From: JBBIRT01 sp037441725
GTDB taxonomy: Bacteria; Desulfobacterota; BSN033; UBA1163
Assembly: GCA_037441725.1 (NCBI GenBank)
Contig: JBBIRT010000010.1
Location: forward strand, 1 to 38,371
Direction: 5' to 3'
Length of the DNA stretch: 38,371 bases
Under the pieces are notes generated by a model, which saw nothing but the letters and a program-made list of their open reading frames with translations, made no database searches and had not been told where the DNA came from. This document shows positions 8,176-16,229 of this stretch, one piece after another. Position 1 is the first letter of the stretch; the number at the start of each line of letters is the position of its first letter. The translations under genes were made by a program, and so were the position numbers.

Positions 8176-8553
8176 ATGACTAAAAAAGATTCAGAAATTG
8201 AAGGGGTACGCCAAGCCATTCAACGATATATTGATGGTTCCTATTCAGCGAACGTTGAGATGTTAAGAAAGATCTTCCATCCAAAAGCATTAATGTCAGG
8301 GTTCCTTCAAGGAAAATTATTGATTGGTTCCCCTGAACCTTTTTTTGATGATATTGGGAAACATCCATCTATGGCTGAAACTGGAGTCCCTTATCAAGCT
8401 GAAATGATATCCATTGATGTAGTGGGACAAATTGCCAGCGTCACTTTATTGGAAAGGGGATTTTCCGGAGCCTTAAATTTTACCAATTATTTCCACTTAC
8501 TAAAAGAAAATGATGAATGGAAGATTATTAGTAAAACGTTTACCTCCGAATAA
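8176..8553 (+). CDS. NTF2-like (SnoaL/lumazine-binding-like) small protein
   Basis: A 125-residue protein beginning with a helix (EGVRQAIQRYIDGSYSANVE), then FHPKALMSGFLQGKLLIGSP and an ending with beta-strands FTNYFHLLKENDEWKIISKTF. This is the cone-shaped NTF2-like fold of the putative lumazine-binding group (PF12893-type). Such proteins bind or turn over small hydrophobic ligands; no catalytic set can be assigned here. AGGAGG lies seven bases before the ATG. Its place between aminotransferase and amidohydrolase suggests an accessory enzyme or binding protein for the same compound. Confidence 0.75.
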   Translation: MTKKDSEIEGVRQAIQRYIDGSYSANVEMLRKIFHPKALMSGFLQGKLLIGSPEPFFDDIGKHPSMAETGVPYQAEMISIDVVGQIASVTLLERGFSGALNFTNYFHLLKENDEWKIISKTFTSE

Positions 8554-8682
8554 GGGAGGAAGCTAAGTTTTTGGAGGCAAGACTCATGTCCTAAACCTAA
8601 GAAGGAACGAAGCATTGGGAATTTTTCCTAACTATTAGTCCTGAATCTGCCCTTCTCTGTTGAGATCTCTCAGGAGGTTGAT

Positions 8683-10407
8683 ATGGAAAAAATGTTGGCT
8701 GATTTAGTGATCATTAACGGCAAAGTGATTACAGTGGATGAACGATTTAGTATCCAACAAGCCGTTGCGGTTAAGGATGGCAAAATTGTAGCGGTTGGCA
8801 AAGATGAAGAGGTTAAAAAATTCATAGGCCTAGAGACCAAGGTCTTGGATATTCAGGGGAGACCAATGTTGCCTGGAATTAATGACTCTCACATGCACGG
8901 AGTTTTTTTAGGAGGGACAATGCCTCCATTGGCCCTTGATTTACGTTATCCAACAGTAAAATCGATTCGCGATATTTCAGAGCTCCTCCGCAAGAAAGTT
9001 GACTCTGTTCGAAGTGGAGAATGGATCTCTGGATTTGGATGGGATCCAGGTTACTTAGAGGAATGTAAAGAGAATCTTAATCGATTTCCTACAAGATGGG
9101 ATATCGATCCTGTATCTCCCCATCATCCAACCTTTTTCATCGACTTCTCCGGCCATACCCTGCTGGCCAATAGTGAAGCCATCCGAATAGCCGGCATAAC
9201 AAAAGACACCCCCAATCCCCCTGGAGGTGAGATTGAGAAAGATCCAAAGACAGGAGAGGTCACGGGGATATTTAAGGAACTATCGGCCCAAGCATTGATC
9301 AGCAGAGTTGTTCCTCCTTATACCAAAGAACAAAAAAGAGAGGCAATTATTTCTGCTTTAAGCTGCCTCAATGCTGAAGGAATAACCAGTTATACGGATG
9401 CTGCTCTCGGCCCAGGGGGTGATAATTATGGGAGTGGGCTCACGGGAGCTGAGTGTGTTGAAGTTTATAAAGAACTTTGTGAGGAAAAGAAATTGACGGC
9501 CCGAGTGACTATCCTCATGCTTTTTGGAGAATATGGGGCATTGAGCTTCGATGATTTAAAAAAAGGGCTGGCTAACTATAAAATCCCTGAAGGGTGGAGG
9601 AATGAATGGCTCCGTATTCCAGGCGTTAAAATCTTTGCTGATGGAATTCCTCCAACAAAAACGGCCTGGATGCATGAGGAATATGTGGGGGGTGGCTATG
9701 GGTCCCTTTGCATTCCCGGCAACACAGATGAGGAGAAATATCATGAACTGATAAACATGATTCTTTATGCCCACAAACATGGGGTTCAGATAGGCGTCCA
9801 TGCAACAGGGGGAAGGGCGATCGATGCAACTGTAGACGGTTTGGTTAAGGCGATAAAAGAAAATCCTAAAAAGAATCCTCGCCATTATATCATCCATGGT
9901 GATTTTATTTCTGACCTGACTGCAAACCGTATGGCAGAATACAATATCGGTGTCAACGTCCAGCCTGGGATCAAATGGACGATATCAGATTATATGGACA
10001 CCTTGTTAGGCAAAGAGCGATCGGCAAGGCAGTGGCCATTAAGAATGTTGCTTGATAGGGGGGTCCATCTTGCGGGCAGTTCTGATGCCCCGGTCACCTA
10101 TCCAAATTGGAGACAGGGGATTCAATCCGCCATTCTTCGAGAATCAAAAGCTACAGGTGAAGTCAGCGGTCCTGAATACCGCATCACTCGCGAAGAGGCG
10201 ATTCGTATGTATACGATTGAAGGCGCTTGGCAAGATCATATGGAAGATATAAAGGGCTCCATTGAAGTGGGTAAACTGGCTGACTTTTGTATTCTTGGGG
10301 AAGATATTTTAACCATCGACCCCCACCAAATTAAGGATATCCCCGTTCTGATGACGATTGTGGGAGGTAAAATCGTATACAACGTTGGAGTGAACTTTCT
10401 TAAATGA
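8683..10407 (+). CDS. amidohydrolase family 3 protein (YtcJ-like)
   Basis: Metal-dependent hydrolase of 574 residues, the usual YtcJ length. The N-terminal small beta-sandwich (ADLVIINGKVITVDERF) leads into the barrel with the metal motif NDSHMHG (His70, His72). Further likely ligands are Lys316 in VKIFADG, His373 in GVHATG, His405 in IIHGDF and Asp468 in AGSSDAP. Members cleave amide bonds such as N-substituted formamides, but substrates are mostly unknown. The common HAxGD motif reads HATGGR here, with glycine at the aspartate position, which may change specificity. No signal peptide is present, so it acts in the cytoplasm on imported substrate. CAGGAGG precedes the ATG. It lies between the aminotransferase and the Liv transporter. 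Confidence 0.9.
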   Translation: MEKMLADLVIINGKVITVDERFSIQQAVAVKDGKIVAVGKDEEVKKFIGLETKVLDIQGRPMLPGINDSHMHGVFLGGTMPPLALDLRYPTVKSIRDISELLRKKVDSVRSGEWISGFGWDPGYLEECKENLNRFPTRWDIDPVSPHHPTFFIDFSGHTLLANSEAIRIAGITKDTPNPPGGEIEKDPKTGEVTGIFKELSAQALISRVVPPYTKEQKREAIISALSCLNAEGITSYTDAALGPGGDNYGSGLTGAECVEVYKELCEEKKLTARVTILMLFGEYGALSFDDLKKGLANYKIPEGWRNEWLRIPGVKIFADGIPPTKTAWMHEEYVGGGYGSLCIPGNTDEEKYHELINMILYAHKHGVQIGVHATGGRAIDATVDGLVKAIKENPKKNPRHYIIHGDFISDLTANRMAEYNIGVNVQPGIKWTISDYMDTLLGKERSARQWPLRMLLDRGVHLAGSSDAPVTYPNWRQGIQSAILRESKATGEVSGPEYRITREEAIRMYTIEGAWQDHMEDIKGSIEVGKLADFCILGEDILTIDPHQIKDIPVLMTIVGGKIVYNVGVNFLK

Positions 10408-10519
10408 CAGGAGTCTTCAGTTTCCAAGTCTACTCATGCCTCTTTGAACAGTTTTATGGGGTCTGCCCCCTGATAGGGGTGGCTAAATATCCACTTTACT
10501 CACAAAGGAGGGGATGAAA

Positions 10520-11722
10520 ATGGATCGAAAAAGAAATTGTTGGACTGTAAATTTAGTAATGGGTGTATTGTTTATGGCGTTTATTTTTAGCTCCCATGGC
10601 GTTACTCAAGGGGCTACCAAAACCCTCAAGGTCGGAATGATTATGCCCTTATCAGGTCCGATTAGTTTTGTGGGAGTCGGTCTGACAAGGGCGGTTAGGC
10701 TTTACTTTGACAAAGTCAATGAGGAAGGGGGGCTTAAGCTTGGCGGTGATACTTATAAGATTGATCTAATTGCCGAAGATGACAAGACAGATCCAACTGT
10801 AGCATCTACCGCGACCAAGAAACTAATCTATAAAGATGGGGCCAAATTTGTCTTTGGTGCCATCACCCCTCCTGTCGCAGCAGCCATTTACCAGGTGTGC
10901 GAAGGCGCTAAGGCCCTCCATATCATTACCTGGATCGACGCACCGGCAATGCCAGGTGACATCAGCCCCAAGAAGCATTATGCTATTAGACTGAATCCCA
11001 CCTCCGATACCAATTGGGAGATGAATTATGATTTCATAGTAAAGAATTATCCAAAGGCTAAGAGACTGTTCATCGTCTTACCTGATGTGGGGCTTCCATT
11101 GGAAAAGGCCAAAAAGTTAGCCGAGGAGAGGGGATTAACCCTGGTGGGCCATAACATCTGGCCAATAGGAACCGAGGATTTCACGCCATACTATACCAAG
11201 GCTCTGGCGACCAACCCGGATATTATTCAGGGTGCGAATAGTGCGCAGGCAGGATTCCAACTTCGGACTGCCCGGCAACTCGGTTTCAAAGGTGTCTTCA
11301 TCTCAGACTCCCCTCTCGCACCTGGAATCATTCTTTCAATCGTCGGACCTGAAGGATCCCATGATGTCCTCACCAACGGGATGGATTTTTCGCACGCCAC
11401 TCCAGGGATCAAAGAAAGTATGGACCGATGGGCCAAGGTATATAAGGAACCTTACTTTGAGGACACCCCCGTAACCTACGCCCAAGCAGAAGCCTTTGTT
11501 CAGGCCCTTAAGAAAGCGAATAGCGTGGATATTGAAAAAGTGATCGCCGCTTTTGAATCCATGACCTCTCCAGGAAGTATTCAAACCTGCTGGGGCCCTG
11601 CCCACATGAGTGGGAAGAAAACGTTTGGGGTGAACCGGGTATTGAACAGACCCGTTCCTCAAACCCGTCTGATGAATGGAAAAATAGAGTTTATAGGCCT
11701 GAAGATGCCTGCGCTTGAGTAA
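10520..11722 (+). CDS. ABC transporter substrate-binding protein, branched-chain amino acid (Liv) type
   Basis: Periplasmic receptor of about 400 residues in the LivJ/AmiC/urea-binding family (peripla_BP_6). It has a signal peptide with basic start MDRKRN, a hydrophobic core and probable cleavage around VTQGA. The mature start KTLKVGMIMPLSGP is characteristic. The ATG at 10520 is preferred because AAGGAGG lies eight bases upstream; an ATG six bases earlier is only two bases from that site. It heads the five-gene importer and likely defines its specificity, which could be an amino acid, amide or related small molecule; the family alone does not tell. Confidence 0.93.
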   Translation: MDRKRNCWTVNLVMGVLFMAFIFSSHGVTQGATKTLKVGMIMPLSGPISFVGVGLTRAVRLYFDKVNEEGGLKLGGDTYKIDLIAEDDKTDPTVASTATKKLIYKDGAKFVFGAITPPVAAAIYQVCEGAKALHIITWIDAPAMPGDISPKKHYAIRLNPTSDTNWEMNYDFIVKNYPKAKRLFIVLPDVGLPLEKAKKLAEERGLTLVGHNIWPIGTEDFTPYYTKALATNPDIIQGANSAQAGFQLRTARQLGFKGVFISDSPLAPGIILSIVGPEGSHDVLTNGMDFSHATPGIKESMDRWAKVYKEPYFEDTPVTYAQAEAFVQALKKANSVDIEKVIAAFESMTSPGSIQTCWGPAHMSGKKTFGVNRVLNRPVPQTRLMNGKIEFIGLKMPALE

Positions 11723-11839
11723 TCTCTGATATTCGATCATTACCCTGATTTCGAGTCCAAGTGACCATAAGACTGTCAAAATGAGAGGTCTATGCTGAAA
11801 TGGAGTTAAATCACTCGGCACATTTGTAGGAGTTCAGTT

Positions 11840-12709
11840 TTGGATATTACCGTACAAGAATTCTGGCAGGGTTTGATCAATGGCTTAGCCCTTGGATGGA
11901 TCTATATCCTTATGGCCCTCGGTCTCACACTCATCTTTGGAATCATGCGAATTATGCAATTTGCCCATGGCGAAATATACATGCTGGGGGCCTATACTGT
12001 CTACTATTTGACAGTCACCCTCAAGTTGCCGCTATTTTTAGCAACCTGTTTAGGGATGCTCTTTATCGGGATCCTCGGCCTGATTTTAGAAAGGTTTCTC
12101 TTCCGTCCGGTAAAAGAAGATTGGCTCTCTGCTGTCGTCGCTGCCGTAGGTTTAACCTTAATCCTGCAGAGCGGTGCTATAGCCATGTTTGGTCTGCATC
12201 ATCGGAACCTCCCCGTTTTAGCTGAAGGGCCTTTTAACATCATGGGCAATATCTTCGTGCCCAAGGACAGGATCGTTGCTGTGGTGGTGGCAGTGTTTTT
12301 AAGTCTAATTCTGTATCTCTTTCTTAAAGCAACAAAATATGGACAGGCCATGGTCGCCAGCGCCCAGGACCCAGATGGAGCTATCCTTCAGGGCATAGGC
12401 CCAAATAGAATGTCAGCTCTATCCATGGCTATAGGCTGTGCACTTGCTGCTGCAGGTGGAGTCCTTGCAGGCTCTATGTTTCAAATGGGCCCTTTCATGG
12501 GCATCCTATCCCTCGTCAAGGGTCTGCTCATTATTGTCATTGGAGGCTTGGGCAGCTTGCCTGGCGCTATCATAGCAGGGATGAGCCTTGGTATCATTGA
12601 TGGTCTTTTCCCAATTCTTTTTGGACATGCCTGGGCCTCTCTAAGCCCCCTATTTTTTGTCATCATGATATTAGTCATCAAGCCCCAGGGAATATTTGGC
12701 CATGAATAG
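11840..12709 (+). CDS. livH: Liv-type ABC transporter permease (LivH-like)
   Basis: A 289-residue inner-membrane protein with about eight hydrophobic segments. The hallmark GLALGWIYILMALGLTLIFG followed by MQFAHGEIYMLGAY is seen in LivH permeases. Near the C-terminus, SLVKGLLIIVIGGLGSLPGA carries the ATPase-contact region. It starts at TTG 11840 with GGAG seven bases upstream; no better start is in frame near the conserved N-terminus. It pairs with the LivM-like permease whose gene overlaps its 3' end. Confidence 0.93.
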   Translation: MDITVQEFWQGLINGLALGWIYILMALGLTLIFGIMRIMQFAHGEIYMLGAYTVYYLTVTLKLPLFLATCLGMLFIGILGLILERFLFRPVKEDWLSAVVAAVGLTLILQSGAIAMFGLHHRNLPVLAEGPFNIMGNIFVPKDRIVAVVVAVFLSLILYLFLKATKYGQAMVASAQDPDGAILQGIGPNRMSALSMAIGCALAAAGGVLAGSMFQMGPFMGILSLVKGLLIIVIGGLGSLPGAIIAGMSLGIIDGLFPILFGHAWASLSPLFFVIMILVIKPQGIFGHE

Positions 12710-13682
12710 GGAAGGGATGTTTAAAATCCTTGGATCGATTGGAGCGATCCTCTTTGCGATTGCGGTACCGCTCCTTCTCGCCAGTACTTATTGGACTTCT
12801 GTGTTTACATCGATAGCCATTAATTCGCTCATGGTGGTCAGCCTGCGGATCATCTTAACGGTGGGAGAATTCTCTCTGGGGCATGTGGGATTCATGTGCC
12901 TCGGGGCTTACACCTCAGCGCTTCTGACGATGAAGGCAGGACTCCCCTTTGGGGTAACATTGCCTGCGGCCGGGCTTTTTGCTGGCCTGGTAGCCTTCGG
13001 ATTAGGTTACCCATTTATGCGAGTCAAGGGGATCTACTTTGCCATTCTAACCCTTGTGACATCAGAAAGTATTCGGCTTCTGGCCTTTAACTGGCGGGGT
13101 TTGACTGGCGGACTCGATGGCTTGATCGGTTTTCCTGGTGCAGGGGTGTTATCCATCCCTGGTCTGGTTCAACTGGATTTTAATAGGTTTACCGAATATT
13201 ACTATTTGACGTTAGCTGTGACCCTTGTATCCTTGTTCATCTTGTATCGCTTAGAGAAGTCAAGGCTCGGTTTTACCTGGTTGGCCATTCGAGACGCCGA
13301 CAAAATGGCCGGGGCAGTAGGAGTGAATGTATTGAGATACAAGGTCATTGCCTTCAGTATCGCCAGTTTTTTTGCAGGCATTGGGGGTGCTCTTTTTGCT
13401 CACTTTGAGCGGGCCTTAGGCCCTCACCCCACTGCTACTTTTGGCGTCATGACCACCATTTACCTTTTAATTTACATGGTGGTCGGTGGAAAATCGAGAT
13501 TCTCAGGCCCAATCTTGGGAGCCGTTGTCCTGTCTCTGGTTTATGAATTTGCTCGACCAGTAGAAGAATACCAACCGATGATAATCGGGGCCATCGGCAT
13601 TTTGGTGGTGATGACCATCCCTGAGGGCCTTATAGGTATTCCAGAGAGGTTTAAGAAATGGCAGGCGAAACAGATTGAATAG
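12702..13682 (+). CDS. livM: Liv-type ABC transporter permease (LivM-like)
   Basis: About 326 residues with many membrane segments. EFSLGHVGFMCLGAYTSALL, GLTGGLDGL and SFFAGIGGALFAHF are typical for LivM. Near the end, VVGGKSRFSGPILGAV is the coupling segment. The start overlaps the livH stop by eight bases if the ATG at 12702 is used. An ATG at 12717 or a TTG at 12696 is also possible; none has a decisive ribosome-binding site. It forms the heterodimeric pore with the preceding gene product. Confidence 0.92.
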   Translation: MNREGMFKILGSIGAILFAIAVPLLLASTYWTSVFTSIAINSLMVVSLRIILTVGEFSLGHVGFMCLGAYTSALLTMKAGLPFGVTLPAAGLFAGLVAFGLGYPFMRVKGIYFAILTLVTSESIRLLAFNWRGLTGGLDGLIGFPGAGVLSIPGLVQLDFNRFTEYYYLTLAVTLVSLFILYRLEKSRLGFTWLAIRDADKMAGAVGVNVLRYKVIAFSIASFFAGIGGALFAHFERALGPHPTATFGVMTTIYLLIYMVVGGKSRFSGPILGAVVLSLVYEFARPVEEYQPMIIGAIGILVVMTIPEGLIGIPERFKKWQAKQIE

Positions 13683-13722
13683 TTTACAAAATGGTATAGG
13701 AATATTGAAGCAGGGAGTTTGA

Positions 13723-14496
13723 ATGAGCTATCTTGAGATTCGAAAACTGACAAGGTTTTTCGGTGGTCTGGCTGCTGTGATGGAACTTGAGATGGAGGTG
13801 GACCAGGGTCAGTTATTCGGTCTCATTGGCCCGAATGGGGCAGGAAAAACAACCGTACTCAATATGATCGGTGGCATTCTAAGGCCTAATCGCGGGCAGA
13901 TCATTTTCAATGGGACAGAGGTGACCAGACTTCCCCCCCACCTAAGGGCTCGGCGAGGGATTGCCAGGGTTTTTCAGGAAAACCTTCTTTTCCGCAGCCT
14001 CACAGTCCTTGAAAATGTGGAGGTGGGTTACCACATGCAAACAAAAATCAATCTATCGAATATTTTCTTTGACACACGTTCAAATCGCATCCAGGAAAAG
14101 GCGTTGCACCAAAGAGCTTTAGATACCCTTGATTTCGTGGGACTGAGCCCATACTCAAATGAATTAGCCATCAACCTCCCACATGGGAGGCAACGTCTAT
14201 TGGCACTCGCTATTGCCTTGGCCACGCAACCTCAACTGCTTCTTTTAGATGAACCTGTTACAGGCATGAACTCCGAAGAAGTGGAAACCATGTTGGGTAT
14301 GATCAGGGCCCTTAGAGATCAGAGAGGGATTACCTGTATCATCATCGAGCATAACCTGAAGGCCATCATGGGGCTCTGCGATCGGATTGCCGTACTTCAT
14401 TTCGGAAGAAAAATCGCTGAAGGTCCCCCTGAAAAAATCGTTAATAACCCAGTGGTGATGGAAGCCTACCTCGGGAAAGAAGAAGATGCTACTTGA
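13723..14496 (+). CDS. livG: Liv-type ABC transporter ATPase (LivG-like)
   Basis: A 257-residue ATP-binding subunit. Walker A is GPNGAGKT (about residues 36-43), Walker B LLLLDEP followed by VTGMNSEE, and the switch His lies in IIIEHNLKAIM. The ABC signature is degenerate (LPHGRQRLLALA), but LivG proteins commonly have an LSxGQQR variant there. AGGGAG precedes the ATG. The gene overlaps the next ATPase gene by 11 bases, so the two are translationally coupled and form the heterodimeric motor. Confidence 0.93.
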   Translation: MSYLEIRKLTRFFGGLAAVMELEMEVDQGQLFGLIGPNGAGKTTVLNMIGGILRPNRGQIIFNGTEVTRLPPHLRARRGIARVFQENLLFRSLTVLENVEVGYHMQTKINLSNIFFDTRSNRIQEKALHQRALDTLDFVGLSPYSNELAINLPHGRQRLLALAIALATQPQLLLLDEPVTGMNSEEVETMLGMIRALRDQRGITCIIIEHNLKAIMGLCDRIAVLHFGRKIAEGPPEKIVNNPVVMEAYLGKEEDAT

Positions 14497-15193
14497 AATA
14501 AAAGATCTACGAGTTCGCTATGGAGGTGCCGAAATCCTGAAGGGCATCTCTCTCAACATGGAAGAAGGTGAAATTGTTACCATTATTGGAAGCAATGGAG
14601 CTGGTAAGACAACCACTCTCAAAACCATAAGTGGTCTGAAGAAACCTATAGCAGGAGAGATTCTGTTCCAAGGAATAAAAATCCATGAAACCTTGCCCCA
14701 AGATATTGTAAAAATGGGTATAAGACAGGTTCCCCAGGGAAGAAATCTTTTTCCTTATATGGGAGTCATCGAGAACATAAAACTGGGGGCCTATTTACGG
14801 AAGGATAAGAATCAAGTGAGGCAAAGTTTAGAGAGGATATTTCAGACTTTCCCAATCCTGAAAGCAAGAAAAAGGCAGCAGGCAGGAACCTTAAGTGGAG
14901 GGGAACAGCAGATGCTTGCCATTGCCCGTGCATTGATGGGAAACCCTATTCTATTGTTATTAGATGAACCCTCAGCAGGTCTTGCCCCGATCGTAGTGCG
15001 AGAGATAGGAAATATTGCTGTTAAGATCAATCAAAGTGGAACCAGCATTTTGCTTGTGGAGCAAAATGCTCGACTGGCCCTCAGGCTTGCCCATAGGGGT
15101 TACGTGTTTGAAACAGGGAGTGTTGTTTTAGAAGGAAAGTGTGAGGCTTTGCTGAATGATGACCGTGTGAAAAGGGCATATTTGGGCCAGTGA
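14486..15193 (+). CDS. livF: Liv-type ABC transporter ATPase (LivF-like)
   Basis: A 235-residue ATPase. Walker A is GSNGAGKT, the signature LSGGEQQML is canonical, Walker B is LLLLDEPSAGLAP and LVEQNA holds the switch region. RQVPQGRNLFPYMGV is the LivF-type Q-loop segment. It overlaps livG by 11 bases and completes the importer. The cupin gene follows after 29 bases. Confidence 0.94.
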   Translation: MLLEIKDLRVRYGGAEILKGISLNMEEGEIVTIIGSNGAGKTTTLKTISGLKKPIAGEILFQGIKIHETLPQDIVKMGIRQVPQGRNLFPYMGVIENIKLGAYLRKDKNQVRQSLERIFQTFPILKARKRQQAGTLSGGEQQMLAIARALMGNPILLLLDEPSAGLAPIVVREIGNIAVKINQSGTSILLVEQNARLALRLAHRGYVFETGSVVLEGKCEALLNDDRVKRAYLGQ

Positions 15194-15222
15194 CAAAGGA
15201 GTAAGCCTAAAGGAGTCTTCAA

Positions 15223-15693
15223 ATGCAAGAAGGAAAATACCGTAAGTATATTATTAGTGAGCCAAGAATAGAACATCTTGCCTACCATCCAGTAAAGGAT
15301 GTGAAAGGGGTTACTTTTCCAGATGAAATATATTTAGATGGTAGAATCGTGGAAGGTTGTCCGGTGGTCGTGGACATCGGTTGGAGATTCCAAGTTCCTG
15401 AACCCGACCCGGTCGAGTGGACACATACCCATGATTTTGATGAGGTCCTTTGTTTTATCGGAACTAATCCTGAAAAACCACATGAGCTGGGGGCTGAGAT
15501 CGAATTCCATATCGGAGATGAAATTTATACCTTCACAAAAACAACCACGATCTTCATCCCAAAGGGAACGCCTCATTGCCCATTCTTACACAAGCGAGTT
15601 GATCGTCCCTTCATCTTAGCTGTCTTTGCTTTAAACAAAACCTATCCAACAGCAAATGAAGATATTCCTGAGAGACGAAATGATCAGGGATGA
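15223..15693 (+). CDS. cupin-domain protein, metal-binding type
   Basis: A 156-residue cytoplasmic protein with both cupin motifs. The first is WTHTHDFDEV with His68, His70 and Glu74; the second is IPKGTPHCP with His118. These four residues usually hold Fe, Mn, Zn or Ni. The rest has no recognised family signature. AAAGGAG lies seven bases before the ATG. It ends the transporter/amidohydrolase cluster and may be an isomerase, dioxygenase-like enzyme or sensor for the same compound; none can be singled out. A convergent argA-type gene ends 25 bases downstream. Confidence 0.75.
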   Translation: MQEGKYRKYIISEPRIEHLAYHPVKDVKGVTFPDEIYLDGRIVEGCPVVVDIGWRFQVPEPDPVEWTHTHDFDEVLCFIGTNPEKPHELGAEIEFHIGDEIYTFTKTTTIFIPKGTPHCPFLHKRVDRPFILAVFALNKTYPTANEDIPERRNDQG

Positions 15694-15718
15694 ACAGGTC
15701 TCAACCAACATCCCTCTA

Positions 15719-16171
15719 TCATTCCAACTCTTTCAGGAGCGCCACTTCATCGCAATCAGGAAATTTGACACACTTCAGGCAATCGGTCCAGATTTTATGG
15801 GGAAGGATATTCTTATCTACCTCCTTAAAACCCATCTTTTTAAAAAAATGGGGTTGATAGGTCAGGGCAAAAACCCTCTTCACCCCTAACTGTTTTGATT
15901 CTTTTAGGCAGGCCTTTACCAATTTTGCCCCAATCCCTTTCTTCTGATCTTTCTCCTGGACTGCCAGGGATCGGATTTCTGCAAGATCATCCCAGCAGAC
16001 ATGGAGGGCACAAATCCCTACAATCTTTCGATTCTGAACAAAAACAAAAAAATCCCGGAGATGGTCATAAAGTTCGCTAAGGGATCTGGGAAGAATGCCT
16101 CCCCGGGAGGAAAAAAGTTTGATCAATCTCTGAATCTCTTTGATATCGTCAAGTTTTGCTTTTCGAATCAT
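15719..16171 (-). CDS. argA: GNAT N-acetyltransferase, short-type N-acetylglutamate synthase (ArgA-like)
   Basis: A 150-residue GNAT protein. It starts MIRKAKLDDI, has ICALHVCWDDLAEIRSLAVQ and the acetyl-CoA loop QKKGIGAKLV (about 76-85), and ends with PHFFKKMGFKEVDKNILPHK and WTDCLKCVKFPDCDE. This matches the short ArgA group that makes N-acetylglutamate without the amino acid kinase domain, the first step of arginine synthesis. AGGGGG precedes the ATG. It is the last gene of the nadK-recN-argA leftward operon, 58 bases after recN. A different small-molecule acetyl acceptor cannot be excluded. Confidence 0.8.
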   Translation of the reverse strand: MIRKAKLDDIKEIQRLIKLFSSRGGILPRSLSELYDHLRDFFVFVQNRKIVGICALHVCWDDLAEIRSLAVQEKDQKKGIGAKLVKACLKESKQLGVKRVFALTYQPHFFKKMGFKEVDKNILPHKIWTDCLKCVKFPDCDEVALLKELE

Positions 16172-16229
16172 GGAACCCCCTATGGTGTCTGTTTATTCTT
16201 TTTTCCTCCATGATGGACGCATCTGCGGT

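Noticed and set aside
11336..11821. 161-codon frame opposite the binding-protein gene
   Set aside because: Antisense shadow of the conserved transporter receptor; composition unlike real proteins.
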